Shown: piece by piece, positions 10,001-20,346 of the stretch
Layout of the letters: each line of letters begins with the position of its first letter
Position numbering within the stretch: position 1 is the stretch's first letter
From: Zasmidium citrigriseum
Taxonomy: Eukaryota; Ascomycota; Dothideomycetes; Mycosphaerellales; Mycosphaerellaceae
Assembly: GCA_002786025.1 (NCBI GenBank)
Contig: NHNW01000010.1
Span: 682,001-746,000 of the forward strand
Direction: 5' to 3'
Length of the DNA: 64,000 bases
The notes under the pieces: generated by a model
Seen by the model: the letters and a program-made list of their open reading frames with translations, nothing else
The model's database searches: none
What the model was told of the DNA's origin: nothing
Translations under genes and position numbers: made by a program

Positions 10001-11990
10001 GAAGCTGCACAAGCGTGTGAAGGCCATGCGCCAAATGATGCAGTACCTGGACCGCCCCGAGTATATGCAGCATTTCAGTGTGGGCAATCCCTTCGAAGAA
10101 GACTGCATGCCTGAATACACACGTATAGGCGATGCCGACATACCGCTGGCAGCTGTGTTCGAGTGCAGGGTTCAGGACTTCACCCTGGATGTGTATTCAC
10201 CTTACACTTGTAGCATTGTCGGGGTGGTCCATCTTTCACTGGAACCGAGTTCTGCTGAAGCTCCTAGCAGCACGCTGAAGTTCAATGTGGTGATGCATGA
10301 GCTTCTTGGTTTTGCCGAGCGAGAAGGCACCAACGTACACGCACAGCTCTTCATTCCTGGCATTTCTGAAGAGGGAGGAGCAACGACAACTTCTCTGATC
10401 AGCGGATTTGGCGAGGGCTCTGTCCGCTTTGAAAGCGTACACAGCATGAGTCTGCCATTGACGGCACCTCATGACGCCAGCCTCAGGGTCAGCATATTTG
10501 CTCAAGTCACGTCTATGCACCTTGACAAGCTTCTTAGTTGGGATGACATGAGAGACGCATCCAAGGCAGCTGGCATTCGCCCACGAATGAAGCGTGGTCA
10601 CTCAAGAATCCCAGAACACGAGTACTACAGCGATGAACGTCACGATGTCTTTGCGAGGGTCCAAGTCTTGGAAATCGACGAAGACGGCAACTACCAGCCG
10701 GTGGAGGTCGTTCAGAATGACACGCTTGACCAAGGGGCATACCAGCTGCATCAGGGTCTTCAAAGGCGTGTCGTGCTGAGCCTGGTGCACAGCTCAGGCG
10801 ACAGTCTGCCGTGGAAGGAAGTCGACCGCCTGCAAGCGTGCGCAGTGCGCCTTCTTGACAGCTCTGGCAAAGTGACCGATGCCGACAGTAACCAGCCTGA
10901 TGTCCCATTGCCGCTTATCTCGCCACCAGTCATCCGCAATAACGAAGACGGGACCACCAACGTCAAGCTGACAGGCCAGTGGGATTCAAGCGCTCACAGC
11001 TCGTTGCTCCTCGATCGTCCGACTCTGGACCGCAACCGAGTGCAATTGACGCTCAAGTGGCAGGTTCATTCGCCGCGCGTCACATCGCCAATGAAGTTCA
11101 GCTTTGACATCTCAGTTCAGACGCGGCCACGCACCTGGTTCCGGCAGAACTCGCTCCTTGGGCAACTTTTCAATGCGCAGCGGGTCGTGCATTCGACAGC
11201 ATCAAACTACACTGTGACTTTGAAACCAGGGGCAGCAAAGAGAGCCGGTGATCTCTGGCGAATGGACACAACCGGAGAGTACATCTCAGGCGAGGAGATG
11301 CTATCGAGCTGGGCTCCCCGAGGCGTATCGTTGATTCGAGACTTCATGGACTTGCGAAAGCGTCAACGGCGCGTGGCTGAGATCGAATCGGCAAGGGGCA
11401 TTTTGAGCTTCGGGGCCCTCTCGCCACCAGTCAAGGCTCAACAGGCCAACGGCGAGGGCTTCAACGAACAGCAGCAAGAGCTTCTGAAGAAGATCCTCGA
11501 GCTGTGGCAGACAGGGCCATCGGCGGGCGAGATCATGCTGCTGCGATCCAACACCGAGTCACCAGAGCTGGGTGCCGCCTTCGCGAATGGCAACGCAAAC
11601 GGTGATGACGAGACGCCGCTGGCTGCTGTGATTGAGTCGAATCTCAAGTGTCCTTCGGTCTTGAAAGCTGGCTGGTTACTGTGTCCTGACGCTTCTGGCA
11701 CACACTGGATCAAGACGTATGTCGAGCTGCGACGGCCGTACCTCCACCTGTATTCCAAGGAAGGCGACGAAGTCAACGCCATCAACTTGACCAACAGTCG
11801 CGTCGACGCCGAGCCGGAAGTTGCCAAACTGCTCCAGAGGCCAAACGTCCGACTGGAAGTGTGGGCCGTGTACTCTACCAAGGCCTGGCTGTTCGCCTGT
11901 AGGAACGACAAGGAGCGAGGCGAATGGATCTGGGCCGTCGACCGATCCTACGTGAGCAGTGGAGGCCGAACACCTGATGACGAATACTAA
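7092..11990 (+). CDS. uncA: Kinesin-3 motor (UncA/Unc-104/KIF1 family)
   Basis: A single-exon gene for 1632 residues. It is a plus-end-directed microtubule motor that carries endosomes and other vesicles over long distances in hyphae. The motor domain occupies about residues 7-370, with P-loop GQTGSGKS (108-115), switch I NETSSRSH and switch II DLAGSE. A neck and short coiled coil are followed by a forkhead-associated domain at about 493-604 (ILHDHCTFEN, VMVNGIRI), a Glu/Lys/Gln-rich coiled coil near 773-850, the kinesin-3 central region near 1020, and a C-terminal PH domain at about 1522-1622 (VLKAGWLLCP..WIWAVDRSY) for membrane lipids. Domain order and length match fungal UncA. The ATG at 7092 lies just before the first motor strand. 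Confidence 0.96.
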   Translation: MASAGGGNIKVVVRVRPFNSRELDRKAKCIVSMKDTQTVLTPPPPDGKNKPVKAALEGSKTFAFDRSYWSFNRQDGNFAGQEDVFTDLGKPLLDNAFQGYNNCIFAYGQTGSGKSYSMMGYGKEEGVIPRICRDMFERIEGIVEQDKNMGATVEVSYLEIYNERVRDLLNPSNKGNLKVREHPSTGPYVEDLAKLVVRSFTEIEHLMDEGNKARTVAATNMNETSSRSHAVFTLTLTQKRHDVETNMDTEKVAKISLVDLAGSERATSTGATGARLKEGAEINRSLSTLGRVIAALADMSTAKAKSKGMQVPYRDSVLTWLLKDSLGGNSLTAMIAAISPADINFEETLSTLRYADSAKRIKNHAVVNEDPNARMIRELKEELAQLRSKLSSGGTVAEEQYSADTPLEKQIVSFTQADGTVRKVSKLEIQEQLSQSEKLYKDLNQTWEEKLNITEQIHKEREAALEELGVSIEKGFVGLSTPKKMPHLVNLSDDPLLAECLIYNLKPGTTTVGNVETNGDDAEGEAEGETNGEAHEKSTVDIRLNGSKILHDHCTFENVDGIVTVVPKDGAAVMVNGIRIESPKRLRSGYRVILGDFHIFRFNHPQEAREERAEQGSLLKYSVTADQLDSPSRRPGHERNESTASRAFSDFDGDISSPGTQSPAPWRNDGRDTDWAFARREAVSSTLGPDQKISDLTDDQLDVLFEDLQRVRAVRKARPESRIFDTNGGDTDTESVSSHPVREKYLSNGTLDNFSLDTALTIPSTPQQSEDEEKLKQVRDEMQNQLEKQKDDYQQTLQNAEEGAVEIDELRSEKVKMEASLQEMKEQMQKQLREQKAQFERQIKALKAPPKPRRKSKSKLDLSEREIFFAKHVLDHWRHHRYVAMAAAALKNASTLKEAQVMSQQMERSVVFQFTVVDVGHTLASSYDLVLNGVSAEETNDPDLEECVKPCLAVRVIDFAHTVIHLWSLEKLHKRVKAMRQMMQYLDRPEYMQHFSVGNPFEEDCMPEYTRIGDADIPLAAVFECRVQDFTLDVYSPYTCSIVGVVHLSLEPSSAEAPSSTLKFNVVMHELLGFAEREGTNVHAQLFIPGISEEGGATTTSLISGFGEGSVRFESVHSMSLPLTAPHDASLRVSIFAQVTSMHLDKLLSWDDMRDASKAAGIRPRMKRGHSRIPEHEYYSDERHDVFARVQVLEIDEDGNYQPVEVVQNDTLDQGAYQLHQGLQRRVVLSLVHSSGDSLPWKEVDRLQACAVRLLDSSGKVTDADSNQPDVPLPLISPPVIRNNEDGTTNVKLTGQWDSSAHSSLLLDRPTLDRNRVQLTLKWQVHSPRVTSPMKFSFDISVQTRPRTWFRQNSLLGQLFNAQRVVHSTASNYTVTLKPGAAKRAGDLWRMDTTGEYISGEEMLSSWAPRGVSLIRDFMDLRKRQRRVAEIESARGILSFGALSPPVKAQQANGEGFNEQQQELLKKILELWQTGPSAGEIMLLRSNTESPELGAAFANGNANGDDETPLAAVIESNLKCPSVLKAGWLLCPDASGTHWIKTYVELRRPYLHLYSKEGDEVNAINLTNSRVDAEPEVAKLLQRPNVRLEVWAVYSTKAWLFACRNDKERGEWIWAVDRSYVSSGGRTPDDEY

Positions 11991-12571
11991 GGAGGAGGCA
12001 GAGAGCCTTCGCATACTTTTCTTTTTGGATTTCTGGGGGATGATGGCGGGTCCTTGTTTACCAGAGACGGGATACTTGCATTTGAGCTCGGCGTGGTGGT
12101 GAATGATGATGTTTGCCCTTGAGATACCCATCGCGCTGGCTGATTGATTCCCCGCGATAGTTTTCCTGCATCTTTCATAGATGAGAGATTGAATGATGTA
12201 GTCTTTTTTCGAAGAATTGACTATCCTTATCGACGATTGAGGACTGAGGGCGGTATCTTTGATCGCTCCTTCCTCGCTCTTTCCCTCGTCGTTCCCTGGC
12301 CTGAAGATTGTTCTTGCCTTCGCTCTCAACATTGTTCCCGCTGCCATTGTTTGACGACTCCTCTCGTAATACGACATTGAATACTCATGTTGCATGTCGA
12401 GTCGACAGACTCACGCCCTTCGTCCCCGCTTTTTTGCCGGCTTCGGCTCAACAACATCACCATGACTTGGCCATCATGGACTCATCGACTGTGGCGAAAA
12501 CCCCAATCCAAGTCACCAGTCAGCTTCAAAACACAAGCCTATTGCCTCCTTAGGCCGGAGGGAAAAAGACC
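11991..12571. other. Intergenic region between kinesin-3 and acyltransferase-like gene
   Basis: This holds the kinesin 3' flank and the promoter of the next gene. A poly-T/CT-rich stretch lies at about 12200-12340. A short open frame at 12387-12575 has no domain and overlaps the next start, so I do not call it. Confidence 0.45.
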
Positions 12572-14299
12572 ATGACATCCCACTGGCTACGACAATACGG
12601 CAACACGGCCGAATACCAATGGAAACAGAAAACCCTCCCCGATGGCGAAACCTTCTTCAGCCGGCCCATAGGACTCGCTGAATCATCCTTCGATTCCGAT
12701 GGCCGATACTATGAAGGTCGAGCGGATATGAACGTCCTCTTACAAGTTGAGGTTTCGTCTCGATTGGCCGATGTCGATTTGCGGGAAAGGATTCTTCTCG
12801 CGTGGACAAGGTTGAGATGTCAGCATTTGCTACTCCAAGCCAGGACGTTCAAAGATGAAGAAAACGATTTCGCGCCGATGGGAGTGTGTTTCGGGGTGAG
12901 CGTCCATCGAAGTGTAGGCAGAGCGATTGAAGATGCTGGCGATCATTTGGTGTTCGTTGGGGATCATTATAAGACCGTGGACGAGAGGGATTTCTATGGG
13001 CATGTGATGAATGTGGGAAGGGTGATTGATCCTGATGTGGCATTGGCGAAGTTGTTCGTTTTGCCGGTTGAGGACGATGCTCAAGGGAGAAAGATTTTGA
13101 GATTGTTGTTTGTGATGGGTCATGAGATTTCAGATGGTCTTTCGTCGTATGTCTGGATGAGGGATTTGGTCAAGATTTTGAATGAGCCGGTCGATATCTT
13201 GAGGCAACGACTGGCGGAATCAATTAAACCGCAGGACATGCAACGACATCTCCCTCTCCCCCAAGAAGCCCTCTATCTTCCAATCCCAGGCAATCTCGCA
13301 CGACAACGCTGGTTCTGGGCCATCACCAGAATTCTCCGCCACGTCCGCAAACCACTCCCCATCGGCTTCGACAACCCCCTTCGACGCTCCCAGCCCCGGA
13401 AAGAAGCCATCCCCCTCTCACCAACCTATAGCCGTATCCTCGACTACTCCCGCCTCCCGGTCCTCAACACCTACCCCCTCTTCGTCCACATCTCCGCCTC
13501 AAGCACCCAACGCCTAAGCCGTCTCTGCAAAGCCGTCGGCGCAAGCCTCGGCTCCGGAATCTACGCCCTCGCCGCTATGGTCGCGATGGAGTTCCACGAA
13601 GAGCGACACCCCGAAATCCCTCTCAAAGATCGCAAAGCTTTCATCACAGGTTTCCCGCTCAACCCAAGGGCTTTCTTCAACTTCACCAACGACCCCGATA
13701 GCATGATGTTAGCCTTCAGCGACGGGATTGCGTTGCCATTCGTCTCGTCGGATTTGGATTTGGAAGGGAGGATTAAAATGCTCGCCAGACAAGCGCAGAG
13801 ACAACTTTCCGCTTACCAGAAGAGAGCCAAGCCAGAAGGTCACGATGCCACGAGACAGTTCCTGACGTCTCGGGGCGCTGGGCTCGTCCTGGCGAATCAG
13901 TACCTGTTCAGTCTCGAGAGGGCGAACTCAAACTTGCCAGAGCACTTACGTAAAGAAGTGAATCTTCAAGGACAGTACCCAGCCCGTCAAAATCCCACAA
14001 TGCAAACGCATGGAGTCAGCTCAGTAGGAAATCGAGAAGCCTTGATCCGCAGAGAAGACGCCGATCTCAATGATCCAGTCAAGGACTTCGCCGCCGTCTT
14101 CCACGACATGACAGCAAGCGTACGACCTCGCGAAGGAGAATTCCTCGTCGGGATAGGAGGCACCAGCGAAGGTCTCTTCTGTACACCCTCCATCGACGCC
14201 AACGCTCTAGATCCGGCATTAGTCGAGAAATGGCGACAGAGGTTTGAAACAGCTTTAGATGAAGTCGACAGTAGTAAGAACCAAGCAGCGAAGCTTTAA
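12572..14299 (+). CDS. HxxxDG acyltransferase-like protein (condensation-domain superfamily)
   Basis: A single-exon gene for 575 residues. The key visible feature is HEISDG, with His184, Asp188 and Gly189, in a hydrophobic context (LLFVMGHEISDGLSSYVWMRDLV). This is the HxxxDG active site of CoA-dependent acyltransferases and condensation domains, in which His is the general base. Length and single-domain form suit a fungal O- or N-acyltransferase, for example the trichothecene 3-acetyltransferase or alcohol acetyltransferase type, but I recognise no specific subgroup. A second conserved-looking block, FITGFPLNPRAFF, lies in the C-terminal half. No biosynthetic backbone gene is nearby. Base composition of the coding strand switches abruptly from G/T-rich to C/A-rich near 13220. 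Confidence 0.75.
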   Translation: MTSHWLRQYGNTAEYQWKQKTLPDGETFFSRPIGLAESSFDSDGRYYEGRADMNVLLQVEVSSRLADVDLRERILLAWTRLRCQHLLLQARTFKDEENDFAPMGVCFGVSVHRSVGRAIEDAGDHLVFVGDHYKTVDERDFYGHVMNVGRVIDPDVALAKLFVLPVEDDAQGRKILRLLFVMGHEISDGLSSYVWMRDLVKILNEPVDILRQRLAESIKPQDMQRHLPLPQEALYLPIPGNLARQRWFWAITRILRHVRKPLPIGFDNPLRRSQPRKEAIPLSPTYSRILDYSRLPVLNTYPLFVHISASSTQRLSRLCKAVGASLGSGIYALAAMVAMEFHEERHPEIPLKDRKAFITGFPLNPRAFFNFTNDPDSMMLAFSDGIALPFVSSDLDLEGRIKMLARQAQRQLSAYQKRAKPEGHDATRQFLTSRGAGLVLANQYLFSLERANSNLPEHLRKEVNLQGQYPARQNPTMQTHGVSSVGNREALIRREDADLNDPVKDFAAVFHDMTASVRPREGEFLVGIGGTSEGLFCTPSIDANALDPALVEKWRQRFETALDEVDSSKNQAAKL

Positions 14300-14502
14300 T
14301 ACACTTTACAGAATCTGCAACAACAACTATAGCCTTTCCTTTCCGCAACTGATACAGATAGATCGAGATCAAGAAACAAGTAGTTCTGTCAATGAGGTGT
14401 CGTCGAGAGGTCGTGAACCAAAAGAGTGTAAGAACGTTACGCGCCAAGCTCGCAATCACGAGCCTGGAAAAGGGAAATCCCAAAACAAGAAGCACAGAAG
14501 CT

Positions 14503-16119
14503 TTAAAACCCTTCGTCGTCGTCGCTTTCGACATCGAACATCCCTTGCCAGACGAAACACTCTGTCGGGAGGTCGGTGCCTACCCGCGGTGTTTCTCGTA
14601 GTTTCTTGGTGATGAAGGCTCCTATGAGAGCGATGGCCGCGAGAGCCGCCCAAAGCGAGCCGTTGATGGCGAGCATCGAGTGGTCGTGGGAGAGGTAGTA
14701 GCTGATTCCGGCGAGGCCGACAGCGAGAGCTTTCGGGAGCTCTGAGATTGAAACGACTCCAATGAGCGTTCCAGTAGTTGAGGCGTCAGGGGTTGCTGAC
14801 ATGACCAGTAGCAGGACCAGAACGTGAGCTGCCCCGGCGAGAGTGGTCTTGGCCAGCACTGCCATTGTGCTAACAACGGCAGAGAGAATTGGTGATGATC
14901 CAGTAGCGTGGACGGCCAGGGCCACGGCGGGGATAACAACGTACAGAGCAGGGAAGACGAATGAGATCCTCCTGTACATGGGGAGAAGTCCAACGCGGGT
15001 GACAAGGCAAGGAACAAAGTGCACGATTCGCAAGGCGGCGATGATCTTCACAATAAGCAGGACCGGCTGCAGCCATGAGCATGAGATTCCCATGCCCATG
15101 TTGTGAGTATCGGTGTGGCCGACGTGTTGCAGCATGACTTCGAAAGTCGAAGCATGCAGCGAGAGGAAGGAGAAAGAGGCCAGCAAGATCAGGACTGCTG
15201 GAGCTGTCAGCATTTGGCCAATGCTGATTCGAGATGGACGCGGGATCGCAGCATCGTCGTTCAAGGCTTCGATGATGCTGATGGAAAGGGACTCTTGGGA
15301 GTCAGTCGAGTCTCGCTCGGGTTGTTGGCCAAGGAAGGCGGCTTTCTCGCAATCGATATCATCGTCCTCACCAAATCCCTTCTTCTCGTTCCGTGGAAGT
15401 GTCTCGTCCAGAAGAATGATTTCTGAGACAGTAATGGAGAGAACAAGAATCGAACAAGCCATCTGCCCTCCAAGTCCGGGATATTTGGCAAAGACGCCTT
15501 CGAAGTGATCCTGTGCGTAAGTTCGAATGGTGTTGGCAAGCAGGGGTCCCAACTGTCCACACACTGCAACAAGTGGCAGCCGAGCAACGATCTTCGTCCT
15601 CGAGCTATTGCCATGTGTAGAGTCCGCCAACATAGCCAGTCCAGACGTCGTAACCGCCGCCGAAATTGCTCCCGCAATATACCTCAACACACAAAACGCA
15701 GTGAAATTCGTAGCGAAGCCCATAGAAATACAGCATGCCGACATGCCAATCAATCCCACCAACGCAACCTTTCTCCTTCCCAGTCTATCCGCGACCAAGC
15801 CCCACATGATTCCACTGGCGCTTCCAAAGTAGTATGCGCATTGGAGAATGCTGCGTAGAAAGGACGTGTTCATGGTCAAACAGGCGGTTGCTGAAGGGAG
15901 GAGGATGTTGATTTGCGAGGATAGAGATGAGGCCATGATCGCTTCGGCGAGGAACAAGAGGTAGATCATCGTGAGGTTGCGGCGCTGACGGGAAGTCATG
16001 GGTTCTGGTTGGTCGTCCTCCTCTTCCATGTAGACTTGCTTCTCGTTGTATGCCTCCTCCATCTTCTCCATATCGCGCACGGGAATCAAGCTCCTGCTTC
16101 GGGTGTGGAATCCAAACAT
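14503..16119 (-). CDS. Major facilitator superfamily transporter
   Basis: I place the start at 16119 (MFGFHTRSRSLIP, 538 residues). An in-frame ATG at 16335 would add 72 residues without membrane or domain character. A cytosolic N-terminus is followed by about 12 hydrophobic segments, with the MFS signature loop between TM2 and TM3 (GLVADRLGRRKVALVG) and a long acidic central loop (about residues 240-300). The Asp-Arg-x-Gly-Arg-Arg signature and split 6+6 topology support a proton-coupled transporter of the plasma or vacuolar membrane. Sequence style resembles the fungal group near YCR023C and plant zinc-induced facilitators, but substrate is unknown. Its 3' end converges with the acyltransferase gene, 203 bp apart. 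Confidence 0.85.
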   Translation of the reverse strand: MFGFHTRSRSLIPVRDMEKMEEAYNEKQVYMEEEDDQPEPMTSRQRRNLTMIYLLFLAEAIMASSLSSQINILLPSATACLTMNTSFLRSILQCAYYFGSASGIMWGLVADRLGRRKVALVGLIGMSACCISMGFATNFTAFCVLRYIAGAISAAVTTSGLAMLADSTHGNSSRTKIVARLPLVAVCGQLGPLLANTIRTYAQDHFEGVFAKYPGLGGQMACSILVLSITVSEIILLDETLPRNEKKGFGEDDDIDCEKAAFLGQQPERDSTDSQESLSISIIEALNDDAAIPRPSRISIGQMLTAPAVLILLASFSFLSLHASTFEVMLQHVGHTDTHNMGMGISCSWLQPVLLIVKIIAALRIVHFVPCLVTRVGLLPMYRRISFVFPALYVVIPAVALAVHATGSSPILSAVVSTMAVLAKTTLAGAAHVLVLLLVMSATPDASTTGTLIGVVSISELPKALAVGLAGISYYLSHDHSMLAINGSLWAALAAIALIGAFITKKLRETPRVGTDLPTECFVWQGMFDVESDDDEGF

Positions 16120-17407
16120 GATGACGGTGATTGATAATGAGATTTCGAATGTAGTACTCGCAAAAACGATCGTGTGTTCGCTCGGCGAAAGGCTCGAGCG
16201 AGGGTATTGGTAGTATAGAGAGCGTGTGGTGAGAACCGCGTCCGGCGCAGTTGCTCGTGGAAGGTGTGAAGGGAGTGTACTACGAAGTGTAACGAAGTGA
16301 GTGAATGGTCGCCCGTCAAGCAACAGGCATATCAAGGACAGAAAAGAGCGACAGTCAAGAAGACAAGCAAAAGCAGCGTCCTCCTCACGACAGACAGACC
16401 GAGCGTCGTGAAACGTCGTTGGACCAGAAGGACGAACAGGAGGAGCGACTCACCTTGGGACGAGGTGGATGGCAGGTGCTCGGGCCTCCCACTCCCCCGT
16501 GTTCATTCACGCAGAGTTGGCGCTTGGACCGGCGCTGGCCACTCACAGCCTGCGCTGTCCGGAGCCAAGGCTGATCCCAGACAGGAACAGGCATGACGCG
16601 AGACGCTCAAACACTTCAAACATCGCGCGACTGGCGGCAAGATAACAAGATGGACATATCTCTTTCCAACCATCACCATCTCTCAATTCTCACTCCAAAT
16701 CAGCCAGAGCATTCACCAACTCTCGACTTTGGATCGTTGCTATCTTCACCAACGGACCTCGGATCACTCCACCCAAGATTCGATGACAATGATCGACGCA
16801 GGCAGTGCCGACGGATCTTAAATAGCCTCCAACGTTCAGGGTGCAACTTTCTCCGCGATTTTGATGAAGAAGAACAACATCACAGCAGGCATGTGACGCC
16901 ATTTGCCTTTCCCAGCGATGTTCTCGTATTGCAGGCACTCCCAAGGACGTGGAATTGGTCCAAGATGCGACGACGGTCAAGGAGTTCGAGACAGAAGCAA
17001 ATCGATGGTCTTGCAGTGTGAAGATGATTTTGTTGACGCAATCTCAGGTCTTACTTCTATGCCATCTCAGGTCTCTACAAAGTACAACAGCCTACACAAC
17101 AACTCACGCCCCTCAACGATCCCTCGTCCCATCATATCCAAACTTCGTCATCAGCTCATTCACAACTATATCATAGGTAGTGACTTCCCAGGTCCTTCTC
17201 GTCTCCGGCTGGACACCCTGTGGCTCGGCCTGCACCTCCGTCTGCACGTTTGACGGCCTGTACTTGACTGTATTCGATGGTCTCCGCAGTCGACTCGCCC
17301 GTGGGGCACGTCCTGTGACTCTGCAGAAGGCTGTCAACATCGACTGTCTTGGGGAAGAGCTCGTGCTTGAAAAGATATGCTGGTGTCTTGTTCGTTATGT
17401 TGTCTTC
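16120..17407. other. Intergenic region without supported genes
   Basis: This 1.3-kb gap contains the MFS gene promoter and the ABC transporter 3' flank. Several frames of 60-140 codons exist on both strands, but none shows a domain, usable start context or splice continuity. I see no repeats of note. Confidence 0.45.
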
Positions 17408-20346
17408 TCACCGTTGCTTGTCACGATGGACCAAGATCAGTCCAAGGTATGCAATCACGCGATAGACTGTCCCGATGACGAACAAGATTCTGATAAAGCG
17501 TCAGTAATGCTACTTATTCGCATGCCGGCGATGTCTGCTACTCACCCAATGTCGAGAGCAAATTGCCCGAGAGTGAACCCCGTGCCCTGTGCAGCCAAGT
17601 CGGTCTGGTACAGGTACTTCATGGGAAGCACATTCTGGCTAAAGTACGCCTCGGTGAACCAGACGCCGGGCGACAATCGCCAGAACCATCTGTAAAGGTC
17701 AGCATATCTATCAAACCCAAAGTGACACACTTTACTCACTCCATATGCCAAGTCTTGACTTTGCTCAGCGGCGGCGCGACACCACCCAAGACTCCAATGA
17801 CCAGCGAAGCCAACACAGCCAGCAACGGCCCATCTTCTCGCTTCACGACCATACTAACGACGCTCGCGAGTCCATAGATACACCAAAAGTACATCAGGTT
17901 CGCTGCATACATCTCCGGAAAGCTGATCAAAGGCGTGGCCAACACGCCAAGGAAGACAGTGAAATGCCAGCTGCTGAGAGCGATCCGCAAGAGCGTGGAA
18001 AGCAGCTTGCCAATGTAGTATGCAGAGCGCGAGTGGCCAGATGCCGTCTCTCGCCAGTACATCAACTTCTCCTCTCCGAAGACCCAAAAGCCCGGTGCAG
18101 AGGCTGCCAAGCCGATGGCCATGGCTCCGAGAAGGCCGATCTGCGGCGTGCTGGAATAGTCGACCGCACTGCTGAGGATAGTGAAAGGGTAGTGGTAGAG
18201 GCCTTGGAACAGGTGCCCTCTTGATGCGAATGCCGACAGTCCAATGATGACGCCCGCGAGGCCTCCCACGCCGATTTCGAAGAAGAAAGACGTCTTGTTG
18301 CGGAACTGCTGTGTTGTAGCTCGTTTGAAGCAGTAGAACACTTGTGCTAGCCAGCTTGCACCCCGGGACTTCATTGTGCGGCGTAGGGCTTCCTCTTGCT
18401 CGGCGGTCGAATTGAGACTCTGGTTGCTGATGTGACGACTTCGATTCAGCTGCGCATTGGCAGTAGACAGATGCTTCCTGTCCATTCCGACTTGGCCGGA
18501 TCTCGATCTCCAAGCCTCAATGAGTGACGACACCCCCATTTCGTTGTTTCTGGGTGTGATGCAGTACTCTGCTCCATCTCCAGTGATGATGTCGATGAGA
18601 GCATCCGCTGGATTGGCCTTTTGAGGAAAGCCATATCCAAGTCCCTCAAAGTACGTCTGTACATGTTCCGTTGGACCACTGTACACCGAACGGCCTTCGG
18701 CCAGAAGCAAAACTTGATCGAATCCCTGGAAGATCCGCTCTCTGGGCTGGTGGATGATGGCTATGGTTGTCACTCCCAGTCTGCTGATGGCCCGCAAGAG
18801 CTTCATGATGCTGGCTGCACTGGTTGCGTCCAAACCAGAGGTAGGCTCGTCTAAGAAGATGGCCATTGGTGCTGCAGCCAGTTCCATTCCAATGTTGACT
18901 CGTTTGCGCTGACCTCCTGAAATTACAGGCCGGGCTGCATCGCCAACGCGAGAATGCTGAACGTGTGTGAGATGCAGAGACGCAATGAGTGCATCGACAT
19001 GGTCTTGGATCTCCCTGTCCCTCCACTTCTTGGGCAATCGAACTCGCGCTGAATGCAGGATGTTCTCCCTGACTGTCAATTCAGGGAAGACAATGTCATC
19101 CTGAGGGACGTATCCGATGAGCTTCTTGTACTTGCTCATGTCTTGGCGGTGGCCATTGATCTTGATTGTACCGTTGCTGGCCTGTGCCTTGCCCATCAGC
19201 ACATTCACAAACGTGCTCTTTCCAGCTCCAGAGCCGCCCATGATGCCCCAGCAGCTCCCTCTCGGCATTGTTCCGGTGATGTCCGTAAGGATCTTTTTGC
19301 CATCTCGCGTCTGGAATGAAAGTCGCTCGAAATCGAAGCTCAGACCAATGGAGGACGTTTCGACAGTCTTGCTCATGGAGCGGATGAAACGTTGCATGTC
19401 AGGGCTGTTCTGAAGTTCGTCCTCCATTTCGACGTCGTATAAGGTGGAGACATTATCATCATCCGCGTAACCGTCGTAATGATCGACTCGGCCGCTTGCT
19501 CTTCGCAAATGCGTGGATGGCGGTCTTGACGCAGTCGGGCTCGATGCTGCCGTTGAGATCGATGGGGAGTGCACTCGTCCTGGTGTACCCGGTATTGACG
19601 GGCTGGGTGTTTGTAACAGCCGCGCCCTGTCCTTCTCATCCGCATCCAAAGTTGAGGGCTTCCTCGGCTGCTTTCTTCTCCATCTGCTGACTCCGAAGCA
19701 TATCAACACCAGAATCACGAAAACCAAGTCAATGACCCCGGTGAGAATAAGAGGTAGTATTCCAATCTGCCGCACGCTCTTCTCAGGACAGATAGCGCCG
19801 TATGCGCAAGGGAGTGGTTCAAATGAGCCAGTTGGGCAAAAGGTTCCCTTCGGACAAACGATTTCTTCCTTTCCACCAGGCGGACAGTAGTAGCCATTAG
19901 CGCATACTTTGGGCTCCAAGGCGCCTTGCGGTTCACAAGTTCCCTTAGTCGAGCGAATGCCGGCACATTCTTCGGTAGGATGGCAAAACTGAGGTGGGTA
20001 TTGATCGGATGAGTCGGGGCCTGTAAAAATCGTAAGTCAGCCTTCTCCCACAGATCGCTCGATTCTCATTGACAAGAAACTCACAGTAAAATCCAGGTAG
20101 ACAAGTATCGTCGACAGCCAATGCCACCGGCAAAGCTCCTGGCCTCAGACACGTCCTTTGCGAATAGTTCATGGTGTATGCTGTGACATCAAACTCTTTC
20201 GTAGACATATCAGCAAACGGGCTTTCCTCGAAAAAGGGACTTTGCAAATAACTCGTCGCAACAGCTTGTGCTCTCGTCAAGCTCGCCGGAATCGACATCG
20301 TGGGTCCGTCGTAGCCGGTTGCTGAAGTAGTGGTTGTAGTCGCCAT
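17408..20346 (-). CDS. ABCG half-transporter with Cys-rich N-terminal domain (ADP1-like)
   Basis: Four exons on the minus strand: 20346-20085, 20020-17740, 17689-17546 and 17489-17408. Introns are 64, 50 and 56 bp, all GT..AG, and the product is 922 residues. An N-terminal domain with many CxxGxYC-like units (TCLPGFYCPDSSDQ, NGYYCPPGG, GTFCPTG) is followed by one membrane span, then the nucleotide-binding domain with Walker A GGSGAGKST, signature ISGGQRKR and Walker B IFLDEPTSGLD, then the ABC2 membrane domain. The two short last exons complete the final helix and end in HRDKQR. Order matches fungal ADP1 and plant ABCG24/28. No signal peptide is seen; an in-frame TAA lies three codons before the ATG. 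Substrate is unknown; lipids or hydrophobic compounds are usual for ABCG proteins. Confidence 0.92.
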
